In this document: piece by piece, positions 1 to 12,138 of the stretch
How positions within the stretch are numbered: the first letter of the stretch is position 1
Layout of the letters: every line of letters begins with the position of its first letter
Source: Anaeramoeba flamelloides
Lineage: Eukaryota; Metamonada; Anaeramoebidae
DNA length: 64,000 bases
Direction of reading: 5' to 3'
Assembly: GCA_027625915.1 (NCBI GenBank)
Contig: JANTQA010000008.1
Location: 2,249,001-2,313,000 of the forward strand
The notes under the pieces: model-generated
Seen by the model: only the letters and a program-made list of their open reading frames with translations
Told to the model about the DNA's origin: nothing
The model's database searches: none
Position numbers and translations under genes: made by a program

Positions 1-2309
1 TGTAAACACTATTTTTTATCTTCAAGATCATTTAATGACGCTTGACAAAAATACCATCCACTTAATTAAAAAAAAACACTTGTTTTTCTTAAAACCAAAC
101 CTCAAATTTTTTGTGAATTTTTAATGATTGCTTACCAAAGTACAATTCACACAAAAAAAAACCATTTTCGACTATTTAGATCATTTACCAAGCGGACTAA
201 TGCTTTTTTTTTTTTTTTTTTTTTTGAAAAGTGGCTAATCCACTTCACTATAAATTCTTTTAAGGGACTTACTTGTAAATAAACTTGTGTAATTCTCACA
301 ATCCCCAACATTTATTTACCCAATTAAAAATTTTACAAAAACCAAAATAAAGAAAAGAAACACCTAAATATGTTCATAACGAATTACAAAGAATAAATAT
401 AACACTTTAAACTCTTATAAGACAAATTGTCAAGATAAATAATGATTAAATTAGGAATTTTTTGACAAAAAATAGAGTAAACACTTTGTGAAAAAAACCG
501 TGTTCTTATGGCGTTTTATTTGGGGAATTTTTCAGGAAAATAAAATGAAATTTTATTGGACAAGTTAATGAATAGAAAATGATTTTCAAATGTAATTACC
601 ACAATAAAAACCTCACATTTATTTCATTGTATTTAAACTATTTCAAAATATTTCAAAACCATAGCTTACAATCATATTTAAGTGTTTTTTTCATCTTTTA
701 ATAAATTATATTAATTGTAATAAAGCTATTTAATACTATCCCACAAAACGGAATTGATTTAAATCCAAGAAACAAACAATAATAGTCTAGAATACTAAAA
801 ATAAATTGAAAGATCTGAAAATCAAATTATCTCATTGTTGTATTTAAAATATTGGAAATAGATTGCAAATCATATTTTATTTTAATCTGTTTAATAAAAA
901 ATGAAATATATTTTTAAGAGTGCAGTTTTTGTTGTGACTGTTCAATATCATGCCACAATTTGAATTCTTTTTGATCTGAAAATAAAATAAAATGAAATTA
1001 AGATGAATTTGGAACAAAAATTCTATTGATTTAAATAAAAAACCATTTTAATATCATTCCAATACCACATTCAACCTTTCAAAATTAAAAATAAAAATTA
1101 AATAATGAAATATTCAGGTACAGCTATTTTTAAAAAGTGAGGACTTTTTTTTCTTTAGATTGCTATAATCAAAGCTTTTTTAAAGTTTTCTATTTTAAAA
1201 AAGTGTTTTTTTCTTTTCATATTTGGATAATATCAGAAAGTATTTTCAGCCAAAGCACCCGGATGACAAGTTTATGATTTATTCACATTCCAAATGGAAT
1301 TTAAAATGTTAACTATATTATTAATCAACAATCTTAATTTAAAAAAACCATTCAGGAAAAAAATTGACAAATGGATTTTAATTGTAAAATAGTAGTAAAA
1401 GTTCTCATTTCCAAATAATTTTTTTAACGTATTTTTTGTTAATTTTAAAACAAAAACCAAGTCCAAAAATTAGATTGATTATTAGAATTAAAATCAAATT
1501 GAAAACATCAAATTCAACTTTAATTTAAGCATTTTCAATTTTCCAAATTTGACTTTTAATTGGGAACATTAGTAAAATGTGAATCTTTTTTGGGATTTTT
1601 GTTACTAGAATTTTTTTATTCATGCGAAACTAGCTAAAAGATTTTAAAAATAGGTGTTATTTCAGTTTGATCGAAGCCAATTTCAGAAATCTTCATTGAT
1701 CAGTGGAAAATAAAAATAATAAGATTTGTAAAATTTTCCTTTTTAGTACAATTCTTACAATTAAAGCCGATTTGACAATTTTTATCAGGAATGATAAGAA
1801 GAAATGTAAAAAAATAAAAAACCACAAAGTCTTTAAAGATAAAAAAGAAAAGATCTTACAGTCAAATGATCGAAAAATGAAAAATTTTAATTCCAATTCA
1901 GCTGAATTAAATGGGTTATAAAAAGAAAGTGTAGAGAGGAAATTCATTTTAAAAATGAATTTTTTACTAAACTATCATAATTATTTGAATTATCTTTTTT
2001 TTTTATTTTTGAAAATCTAAACCGACAAAACTGAAAAAGTTTAAAACAAAAAAAAATGAAAATTGAAATTTCAATAAAATAGAGAAACCTTAATTAAAAC
2101 ACTTTGCTTGATAGATAAGTTTACCTATTCCTTACCCATATCATTTTTTTTTTTTACTTTTGAAAATTGGAGTATTTTATTACCAAAATTTAACTGCTCT
2201 ACTAAATCACTTAATAAAGATTCTAAGGCTTCTTTCTCCTAATTAAGGTTTTAAATCAAAAGTTTAAAAAAATATAATAACTCCTTGATCCTTTGAAATT
2301 ATCCATCAA

Positions 2310-2692
2310 CTGGCATTTGAATAAAAAGTAGGGGGGGGGGGGGGGGGTATTTTTCACTTCACTTCACTTTCCTATTTTTGTTTTAAACAAATAAAGAAAA
2401 TAAAAGAAATTGATTACAATCTATAATTATTGGTTTATCTCACTTTTCTTGTTTCCGTTCGTATATTTTGGGTGGACTAACAACTCTAAATGAAAGGAAT
2501 ATTACCAAATTGAAAAAAAATTGAAAATCAACGATAAATTTATCCCATTAAAATTCCAAACACCAATAATAACTTTTATTAATCCCAAGTTTTCTTCAAA
2601 TATAAAATATACAACATCTCAAAATTTGAATTGATGAGAAAATTCTCATTTCTTTCTAATTTCCACACTGACAAATTCAATTGTTAAAGACT
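2310..2692 (-). repeat. Dispersed repeat, copy 1 (inverted relative to copy at 29926-30297)
   Basis: About 375 bp that reads almost identically, on the opposite strand, at 29926-30297. Both end in CTGGYATTTGAATAAAAAG next to a G/C run. This copy has a run of 17 G (2331-2347); the other has six C. Weaker relatives with the same end (ATTCAAATAMCAGT) lie at 44155-44312 and 59660-59890. No coding capacity is visible, so it is probably a non-autonomous DNA element. Confidence 0.7.
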
Positions 2693-3779
2693 CTTTTTTT
2701 TTTTTTTGAATATAATTTGAATTTGATTCTTTTTAATTGAAATATATTGTGAATACTGTCATTTAACTCACTGTCCACGGTTTCATTAAATTTTGTTTTT
2801 TTTGAGAAGATCATTTTCATTTTTTTTTAAAGGGTTATCTGGAATATAAAAATAATGATAAAAAAGGTAATTGAACTAAAAAATATTTTAATATTTTTTT
2901 GAATTTCTGGCTATCTATCCAAAATGAATGCCATTTTTTTTTTTTTTTTTTTGAATAATCTTTTGCGATAATATATTCATTCAAGATTATCAAAAGTATT
3001 CATTCAATAAATTTCTGATAATAGTGCTATATATATCTTTTTAAACTCAACAATTTTTTTTGAGAAAAAACAAGTAAATAAATTTGGATCAATACAGATA
3101 AGAAAGTGATTGTCTCTCAAAAAAGTTTAGGATAGTACTGTAGTTACTGTGTAAAGATTTTGGGAAACACTTATAGTTATTAGGCAAAGTTGGGAAATTT
3201 TCTGATCTTCTTTTTTTTGAATTCTAACAAGGTGAAATAATTTGTATTTTACTAAGAAAACCTGTCTTTAAAAATGTTATGAGAAATTATTTTAGAACAC
3301 TTTAACCAATTTTTTGCGACCTTTTAAATCTCATAAATCCCAAAAGATGGCTTGTCTCAACTGCTAATCTATTTAAACACATACTTTGATTTAAGGAACC
3401 AAACCATTAGCACAAATAGAGTTCAAAAAAAAAGTCCATCATTTAATGCGTACTCTTTGCAAATGGAATATATTCCATTTCTTTGATTAAAAATAATGTC
3501 TAAATACAAAAACGAATTTTTTGGTTTTGTTTCGAAAACAAACCAATCTCATATTTAAAAAAAAAATAAATAGTTTGGTCTCTTTTTTTTTGATTTTGAA
3601 AAAAGGAGAAAAGAAACCATTAATAAGAGGAATTTCAAAATGAGAAAAAAAAAACATTTTTTTTTACAAAGTCGAATTAAGAAATTTTAAAGGAATGATC
3701 AAAACCAGTAATTGTTAAGAACACATAATAGATACAAGATTTTATTTTTGATCACCTTTTTGGATGTTTCTTAACAATT

Positions 3780-3884
3780 ATGGAAAATAAAAGAAGAAAT
3801 AGAGACACTATTGAAAAGTTTGATGATCTGATTTGTATTCTGTGGGATTTAAACAAAGCTTTGTCTCCAATGATGAAAATGTAA
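3780..3884 (+). other. Possible short exon (34-codon ORF), unassigned
   Basis: An ATG-started 34-codon ORF beginning MENKRRNRDTIEKFDDL has balanced composition unlike the surrounding A/T runs, and a GTAAAA donor-like site overlaps its end. It is on the same strand and 0.6 kb upstream of the DENN exon, so it could be a 5' exon of that gene, but it shows no uDENN motif. It could be chance. Confidence 0.2.
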
Positions 3885-4082
3885 AATTTAACTTCAATGT
3901 TTTCTGATAACTCCATTGATAAAAAAAAGATCCTTTGAAGAAAAAGTTCTTCAAAGTACCATTAAAAAATAACAAAAAACATATTAGTAGTTTTTATTGT
4001 TTTTTTTTTTTTTTTTTTATTCCTCGAGTTAGATCCCGAGTTGAAAAAATAAATAGCATCTCATATTGCTTCGTTTGTTCAA

Positions 4083-4267
4083 CAATCACCTTTTATAATT
4101 CTTCTTTTTGGTTCTCCTTCCAGACTCAAAATAATGAGATTGTTCTAGTGTCAAGAGAATATTAATCATGGTTCTTAGAACTCCACTATATCATCTTATA
4201 TCACTTCGAACAATCTCATTTTTTTCGTTCTTCCAGGCCAAACTCGTCACATAACAAGGTGATTGTT
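4083..4267. repeat. Imperfect inverted repeat (about 65-bp arms)
   Basis: The block starts CAATCACCTT and ends AAGGTGATTG. Further in, AATGAGATTGTTC pairs with GAACAATCTCATT. Arm similarity is roughly 70% by eye. It is GC-richer than its surroundings and looks like an old foldback element in or near an intron of the DENN gene. Confidence 0.4.
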
Positions 4268-4493
4268 TCCAAATCGAACCAATAAACACCATTATCAAGG
4301 AATTTTTTTATCATTTTGTAACAAATTTTTTTAATAGTTCAGAAAAACTAAATAAAGGCACTTTTGATTTTTTTTTCCATTTTTCTTATTCTTTCCTTCC
4401 CTTCCCTTATCCTTTCTCTTCCTATTTTTATCATTTTTTCTTAATATGACAAAACAAAACAAAACAAAAAAAAATAAATAACGTATTAATTAG

Positions 4494-7400
4494 GCCATGG
4501 TATTCATTATTTTCCGATTTTTTAGATGTTCTTGAAAGAAGAATTACACTATTTTCACCAAAAAAACAAGTCCCCCCAATTATCCGCAAGATTAATAAGC
4601 ACGCATTACCTTTCCCAGGTGAAGAATTTTATGTTCAAATTAAATCAGCTGATGGACTTGGCTCCACATCATATCGTTTTGTAAGATCTGATTCTCAAAT
4701 TACAAGCTCAAATCAAGGATCCTTTCAATTGGATGAGCTATTAGGCTCGTTTAGGACGCAACAGTTATTAGAAATCTTTTCTGCTTTATTATTTGAAAGA
4801 AGAATTTTAGTTGTCTCATCTTCTCTTTCCATTCTGAGCAACGCCATCCATTCTCTAACAACATTAGTCTCACCATTTGTTTGGAATCATGTCTTTATTT
4901 CGGTATTACCTAAAAACTTAATTGATTTTGCAAGCTCGCCAATGCCATTTTTAATTGGAATTCAATCGCAACTCTCGAAAAAATTAGAAAAAATAAGTAT
5001 GGAACCACATCTGGTTGTAAACGTTGAAGCTAAATCTATCACATACGAAGGTGGATTAACATCTGATTTGAAAAAGCTCCCCGCACCACAATTATCCATT
5101 CTTGAAAAATCTTTATCAAATGCAATTAAACAGGGCAAAAAAAAAGGCAAAATGATCCCAAGCTTAGTTTTAAATCCCTTTTTAGATTTTTTTTTATCAA
5201 TTTTTGGTACTTATAGAAAATATATTTCAACAAAAAATCGTTCCTTTAATTTTGGTGCATTTCTTCAATCATTATCTGAACCCACAGCTCAAGTATGGTT
5301 ATATTTTTTTTATTGTTTATTCTTATGTTTATATTATTCCTATTTTTTTTGTTTCATCCGATCTTTGCTAAAAGAAAAAATTTACTAAAAATTTTTTTTA
5401 AAATAGAAAAATGAAATAAATATTCTATACAACATTAATTAAGATTTACAAACCACGATAAAAAGAATTTGAATAATGACTCTTTCATTTATAAAGAATG
5501 AATTTTTTTGATAAAAAAAAATTTTTAAATTGTTCAATAATAATAAAAAAAAAACTAAAATCTTAAAATTTTGCAATATCTTCAAAAATTTTCTCACAAA
5601 GATGGAAAAAAAAAAAACTCCATAATAGTTTAAAAATGAACTTTGTCTTTATTTTCCAAAATTGTGTTTTCTCAGAATTTGTTTAAATAAAAAAAAAATA
5701 GATCTTCAGAAACCAATTAAAAACGAAAATTTTCTCATAAATTTGACACTTCCTTTTTTCACTTTTGAGATAAAATGATTTTTTTAGATTTGAATTTAAT
5801 CATGTATAAAATATAAAATTTATTTTAATTCATTCAAAAAAAGTTAGAAAAGGAATGATAAATTTTTTTGTAAAAATCATTATTTTTTTTTATAGATTTG
5901 TTTTTATTACAAAACTATTTTTAATTTCCAATTTTTCTTTAAAGGAGAAAAAAAAAAAAGGAGTGGGGGGTGAGGAGGAAATTTCCATCCAATTAAAAAA
6001 AAGAAGTTTTCAAGTTTTTAACCAATGGAAATAATTACAAAGATAGTTATTTTAATTAAAAGAAAAAAAAATGAAAACACCAAGATTTTTTTCCAACCTT
6101 AAATCTTAGTTTATAACGAGAAATACACAAGACTTTTCCAACTTCCCCCCTCTTGCTTAAAAACACTAAAAAAGAATTTGAACGGCAGGTTTTTTTCTGT
6201 TAAATCTAAACTAAATTCCAAAAATATGGACATAACTTAAACAGTTGAAAAAATAACAATAACATGTACTTTACATTAAATTTGGAAATAATTTTGATTT
6301 TACAAATTATTATTTCATTTTTTGTATATTTCGTTTTTTTTTCATTTCCTTTTTTACGTGTTACGTAATCTGTTTCGTTAGATCTGGAATTTTTTTCGAT
6401 GATTGATAGAAGGTTAGTATTGAGTTTTTTAAATTTGAAAATCACATACAATTGAACAATGGTATCTTATCATTGTATCGATCAACAATTGTTGGTGAAA
6501 TTTCAACATATTTACCAATACATTTTTTTTGTTTTGTTCTCTCCAAAATTTTCAACACACCGATAATTTATTAGTATTGATAATTATTTTAATTTTTTGA
6601 TTTGTGAGTATTGTAATTTCTAAATAATTATCTTTTCAATTCGTTTAGTAGATATATTTCACATATAATTTATTAAATAAGATTTTTTTTTTCAGAAATT
6701 GAATTTTGGCAATTCCAAAAATTTTGAATTGGAGTTTATTACAGAAAACAAATAACATAAAATATACTCGGTTCAAAGAAGTTGAGTGAATATATTTTGT
6801 GTTTGTAATCGAATTTTCAGTTTTTAATAAATGTAATTCATAAAAATAAAAAACTTTTATTTTACTTCTTATTCCATAATAACAATTACATAAAATTCCT
6901 CTGATATATTAATTATAAACAAACATTCTAAACAATATATTTTATTTTTTTTACAGTTTTTATTATATTTTAAAGAAAGCCAAATGTATGCAGATTTTAT
7001 TCGTGAAAGAACTGATCGAAGGAATTTAAAAACTTTATCAACTGAACCATTTGAAACAAGAGCAAAAAGTGGGAAATTTACAAAGTTTTTACGCCAAGAA
7101 GAAAACAATTGGAAATTAAAAATGGGAAAAGTTATTTCTCAAAGTAAAGAGAAAGTATTGCAATTCAAAGACAAAATGGTTGAAAAGTCACCACAAATGT
7201 CAACTAAGCAAATGAATAATAACACAACTTCTAAAAAACGACCAAACAGAACAAATACAAATACAAATACAAACATGATGTCAAACACAAACACAAAAAC
7301 AAAAACAAGAACAAGAACAAAAACAAAAAAGCATACTCCAAAGAGAAAAAAAAAAACAACAAAGAAAACTACAAATAATAATTCAAATTTCCCAATAGAA

Positions 7401-9233
7401 AATAACTCTAAAAAAGAAAGTAATTTTCCTATTGAAGAAAAAAAGAGCATTGATAATAAACATAAAGAGATAGAAAAGAGCCAAAAACAAGAACAAGAAA
7501 AAAAGAAAGAAAATCAACCAAAGGTACAAAAGGAATTTTCTTTTGGTGATTATTTAAATAATTCAGAAACCGTTAATATCACATCTGAAAAAACCAATAT
7601 ATTACAATTTAATGAAGGTATTAATAACATTATTGGAGACAATAACAACAATCAACCAAAAAATGAAAATAAGGACCCATTTGGGTTGTTTGGATTATTA
7701 GATCAAAAACCTTTAAAACAAGAAAACAATATTAATCAAGAAAAAAAAAATGAAAATACAAGCAATTCACTTGAAGGATTATTTGGAACAACAACAGAAA
7801 CAAAAAAAAATGAAAATGAAAATATGAATAATAAGGAATCAAATTCTCTTGAAGGTTTCTTTGGAACAGAAATAAAAGAAAATGAAAATACAACTAATAA
7901 CGACAATAAACAAGATGATTCTCTTGAAGGGTTATTTGCAACAACAACATTAAACGAAAAAGAAAATAAAAATGAAAAAGAAAATAATGATGATAACAAA
8001 CAAGAAAATTCTCTTGAAGGTTTCTTTGGAATAGAAATAAAAGAAAATGAAAATACAACTAATAACGACAATAAACAAGATGATTCTCTTGAAGGTTTCT
8101 TTGGAACAACAACATTAAATAAAACAGAAAATAAAAATGAAAAAGAAAATAATGATGATAACAAACAAGAAAATTCTCTTGAAGGTTTCTTTGGAACAGA
8201 AATAAAAGAGAATAAAAATATTAACGAAAGCAAACAAATTAAAAGTAATAATAAACAAGATGATTCTCTTGAAGGTTTCTTTGGAACAACAACATTAAAT
8301 GAAAAGGGAAATAAAAATGAAAAAGAAAACAATGATGATAACAAACAAGAGAATTCTCTCGAAGCATTTTTTGAAACAGAAATAAAACCAACCGAAAACA
8401 AGGAAAAAAATCAAAATCTGAATAAAAAAAGTGAAAAAAATATTCAAAATAATTCAATTGAAAATATATTCGAAACCAAAAATAAATCAAATACTGAATT
8501 AACTCAAAAACAGGATAATTCAATAATGAATGATTTTTTTAATTTAGAAGAAAAAAATACTGTTGAACACAAACCAATTAAAAAAAATAAACAAATTGCA
8601 TTCTTTAATAGTGATAATTTAATGGGAATCGATCTTGCCAATTCTTCCAAACAAACAAACAATAATAATAATCAAACCCAAAAAAAAGAAAAAAATAATC
8701 GTCAAGAAAGGGAAAAATTAAATAATAAACCCAATAGTAATAGTTCATTTTTAAATGATTTTAATTCTAATTCTGTCCCAATACAAACTACTGGGCAGAC
8801 TAATAAAAACAATAGCAATGATTTCTCACTTTTTGAATCGTTTACAAACACTAATAATGGTAACAACGGTAAAAACAACGGCGGTAACAGCAACAATAAA
8901 ACCAATACAAACAATAACATGCAAACAAATAACCAACAAAATTCATTTTTAAATTTTGGGTTGGATAATAATATTTTTGGTCAATCAAATACAAAACCAA
9001 TTCAACAAAAAAATGAAACTTCAAATTTGAATCTGGATTTTTTCGGTAATAGTAATAGTAATAGTAGTAATAATAATAATAAAATTCAAAATACTAATAA
9101 TACAAATAATTCCTTAAATTTAGATATATTTGGTGGGTTTGGAAATACTAATAATACTAACCAAACTCATAATAATTCAACAAACACTAATAAAGATCCA
9201 TTTTCATTTGGCGATGGAAATAGTTTATTCTAA
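4494..9233 (+). CDS. DENN-domain protein, DENND1/connecdenn type, with long N-rich adaptor-motif tail (5' partial)
   Basis: Exons 4494-5292 and 6957-9233 are joined in phase 0 across a 1664-bp intron (donor GTATGG, acceptor TTTACAG). Exon a opens with PWYSLF, the junction where DENND1 proteins leave uDENN. It continues through the cDENN core (LLFERRILVVSSSLS, WNHVFISVLP, SPMPFLIGI) and FGTYRKYI. Exon b resumes with FKESQMYADFIRER, the dDENN part of the same fold, then runs into a roughly 680-residue N/K/Q-rich tail. DENND1 proteins are guanine-nucleotide exchange factors for Rab35-type GTPases and bind AP-2 and clathrin through tail motifs. Here the tail has DPFGLFG, DPFSFG, FLNDFN, LNLDFFG and eight SLEGFFG-type repeats. 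The exon starts at an acceptor (TTAATTAG/G, phase 2); the uDENN half and the start codon are not found. At least 1024 residues. DENN identity is firm; the DENND1 subclass and Rab35 specificity are inferred. Confidence 0.88.
5293..6956 (+). other. Large intron of the DENN gene
   Basis: 1664 bp between the cDENN and dDENN exons. It is A/T-run-rich and contains at about 6278-6495 a repeat that recurs at 23299-23527. No exon was recognised inside. Confidence 0.75.
6278..6495 (+). repeat. Dispersed repeat shared with 23299-23527
   Basis: The two copies share GAAATAATTTTGAT, a T-rich stretch, the GATTGATARWARGTTARTRTTGAGTTTTTT segment in short matching blocks, and an end near CGATCAA. The sequence is diverged and has no recognisable ORF. 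This copy sits in the DENN intron. Confidence 0.5.
7766..8391 (+). repeat. Coding tandem repeat: eight SLEGFFG units
   Basis: Eight in-frame units of about 23-30 codons each start with SLEG(F/L)FG or a close variant. From the first on they alternate between a TTT-type and an EIK-type continuation, so the higher-order unit is a dimer of about 55 codons. The last unit is degenerate (SLEAFFE). It lies in the tail of the DENN protein. Confidence 0.9.
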
Positions 9234-12138
9234 ATCTTTATAAAGCGGGGTTTATTAAATTTTAATAATTCAAATTTAAAGAGAAATAATTTTAATCTCA
9301 AGAATGATTTAAATTATAATAATACAGAAAATAAATTTTTTAAATTTATAATGTTTTTTTAATTTTTTTTTAATCCAGATTTCAATTTTTTTTTTATCTC
9401 AATCTATTGGTGTTTAATTATAAACATCAGAATCATAAAGAAGATGAACACTGGCTTCTTTTGAATAATTGTATCTTGATTTCAAGTTCTTGATTGCCCA
9501 TTATTTAATATATTCTTTGTTACCTTTGAAAAATCTTTTTATTTTTTGGATAAATTCTTTGGGTGTTCTATTATTTTGATTTAATTATTAACTAAGAGTT
9601 TATTACTTTTCAAAATATTTTTTTTTTGAAGATCCTCAAAATTGGTAAATTTTTCTTTCACAGTCCAATTTTCAATCTCTTTGTTAAATATAAAATCATT
9701 CAATGTTAAAAAAAAAAATTTAGTTTGTAAAATAATCAGAGTTCCCAAAATGATTCCATTTTTGCAATTTTTAGTTTCTTAAAAATTGAAAATTTTGAGT
9801 CATAAAATTAAAATGATTCCAATTGAATCAATTTTTATCAAACAATTTTCCCCCTAAAGTCACTTTGAAGTATAATTTTTCAAAAAATTAAAAATTATTA
9901 CATTCTGATTCCATTGAAATCAAAAAAAGAATTGAAAATTGGTTACAAAACTCTATTAAAATAATAAAGAATCTTTTGATTCCATTTCAAAGAAAAATGA
10001 TTTTCTTATCAGGGATAAACTTAAAACTCCAACAGAATTGATGAAAAGATGATGAAAAATAAAATACACAAGTTGAAAAACCTCAAATATTTCTTTTTTT
10101 GAGAATTATTAAATTCTTTTTCAAAATAAAAACTTAAAATTATTAATTATTAAATTTTGAGAATGATGTGATTCCTTGTAAAAACAAATGTAAACAAGAA
10201 ATCAGTTGATACTTGTCTTTGGAATAAAAAAGAATGATTTGATTCCATAGAATCAAAAAAAAGAATTATTTTGTTTTTTTTTCAAATAGGAATCAAAATG
10301 TGAACTCTGAAAATAATTCAAAAAATATAAGTATCTAAATTATATAACATAATTAATGTATATTTTAAGTAAAGAAATTAGTAAAAACCCTAAAATAAAA
10401 ATAATCAAATTAAATAAAGGAATATTATTTTAAAAAATAAACGATTTAAAATCAATACATATATAATATATTTTTATTCTTTAGAAAACATTTATGATTT
10501 AATAAAATATCAAAAAAAAATATTCGTTAAAGATTTTGTAAAGATACAATTAACTAAATATAGCCCTAAAAAAAAAAAAAGAAATGAAAAAGAATATCAA
10601 CTTTTTTTTTAAAAAATAAATATACAAAGAATATTTTTTCTAAAATTAATAACTCAAGAGAAGAAATAATTAATTTTATTAAAGAGATAAATGGTTTATT
10701 TATCCATGAATCTGGAGATATGGGGATTTCTTTAAATTGGGGACGGTATAAATTAATAACACATTAACATTTTTTTTTTCGAAAACTTATTTATAAAGAG
10801 GTAGAAGGTTCTTGGAGTTTAGTTTCAGATTCTCAATTTGGTTTTTAAAAAAATAGATTCAAGAATAATTGTTTTATATTTAGTATTTGAACTTAAAAAA
10901 ATCGATATATATATATATATATAAATATAGTAATAAAGAATTTTTTATTGTAAAAATTGATATTAAAAAATACTTTGATACACTTAGATGTGTAATAGTT
11001 CATTATTCTCCCAATAAATATATTAAAAATGAAAAAATCAAAATTTGGTTATAAAATATGATAAAAAAGAAGGGATAGGAGTTTATCAAGGAGATCCTCT
11101 TTCTTCTTAAAATGTGAAAAAAAAATAATTATGAATCATATTTTCATTTTTTTAAGAACCATATTTTCCTATTCTATAGGTTAAACTTTTTTTAGTTTTT
11201 TTTTTTTTTTTGGATTTTACTATTTCAACCCCTTTGATTTTTGTTTTTAAAATGGTTTTCTTTTCTTTTTATCTTAATTTGATATGTATCAATGAAAAAA
11301 GAAAATTCATAGTAAATTTGAAAAAAAATTTTTTGTAAAATAATAATAAATAGTAATGGGGTTAGAAATCCAAGGTAATAAATTGCCTGGATTCTTTCAA
11401 ATTAATTCTATACATAATAAAAATATCTTCTCAAATAAACTTTTAAATATTCTTTTTTTCTCATTCTTGATTTTAACAAGTCTTACTTTGGAAAGGTGAT
11501 CTTACTTGCTTGGTTCTAAAAAAGACATGATTTGTCTAAAATACACACCTTCATGTGGATATTTTTTTGGTTTTATTCTCTTACAAATTTCAATCGTTCG
11601 CATAAACACATTTCTAAATCCACAACCAAATTTAATAAAACCAAAAATTTAATCAAAAAAAATGTTCTAACAAATTGAAAAATAAATATTCAACTCTGAT
11701 TAACTTTGGGTTCACTTTCTTTTCACAAATGGATTAACGAATGAAATTTTGATTTCAAAGTTTTAATATCCTGTGAAACTCAAAAAATCTTTTTTCAGTA
11801 ATTCTCTTTCAATTAAAATTTTCAAAATATGGCAAAATGTAACAATTACCGAAAAAAAAAAAGTGAAAATAAAAATAAAAAATAAATGGTTTATTCTCAA
11901 AATTGTAGTTTTATTTCATATGTTGAGTAACTTTGGAAATTAAATAAAAAGTATCAGATTTTTTTGATAAGAATTTTAAGATTTCTTTTTTCTAAAAAAG
12001 TATCTAAGAGTCAAAGCTGTTTTGTATAAATGTATTTATATATAGGGATATATAAATAGAGAGAAAAAAAGAAAGACAGACAGAGAGAGAAAGATAGAGA
12101 GAAGAAAAAAGAATTTAGAATAATAAATATTTTAAAAA
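9234..12138. other. Intergenic region with decayed reverse transcriptase fragment
   Basis: The gap between the DENN gene and the convergent membrane-protein gene. It contains a cluster of TGATTCCAT words (9750-10252), a LINE-like fossil (10480-11112), an AT dinucleotide run near 10905-10922 and a GA-rich run at 12057-12100, just beyond the 3' end of the next gene. Confidence 0.6.
10480..11112 (+). mobile_element. Decayed LINE-like reverse transcriptase fragment
   Basis: Disjointed reading-frame pieces match successive non-LTR reverse transcriptase blocks in the right order. These are SDSQFGF followed by KNRF (the 'FGFRKNRST' block), VKIDIKKYFDTL (the block with the first catalytic Asp) and GVYQGDPLSS (the 'RQGDPLSP' block). 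LTR-type hallmarks are absent. The fragment is broken many times, has no ends I can define, and is clearly old. Confidence 0.6.

Larger units (their letters stand above)
1..4493. other. Repeat-bearing region upstream of the DENN gene; no secure gene
   Basis: Very AT-rich sequence with long A/T runs. It holds a 40-bp fragment (1551-1590) matching the end region of the 59108 element, the repeat at 2310-2692, a small hairpin at 3710-3780, a possible short exon at 3780-3884 and an imperfect inverted repeat at 4083-4267. The missing 5' exons (uDENN part) of the DENN gene should lie here or left of the window, but I could not identify them. Confidence 0.5.

Noticed and set aside
3935-4165. 76-codon plus-strand ORF as an upstream DENN exon
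   Set aside because: Starts in a T run and ends in the inverted repeat 4083-4267. NNEIVLVS before PWYSLF is tempting as the end of uDENN, but no donor gives a convincing in-phase join.
7139-8920. Several F/L/V-rich minus-strand ORFs opposite the N-rich DENN tail
   Set aside because: They are antisense readings of AAT/GAA/CAA repeats; the plus strand has the coherent DENN protein.
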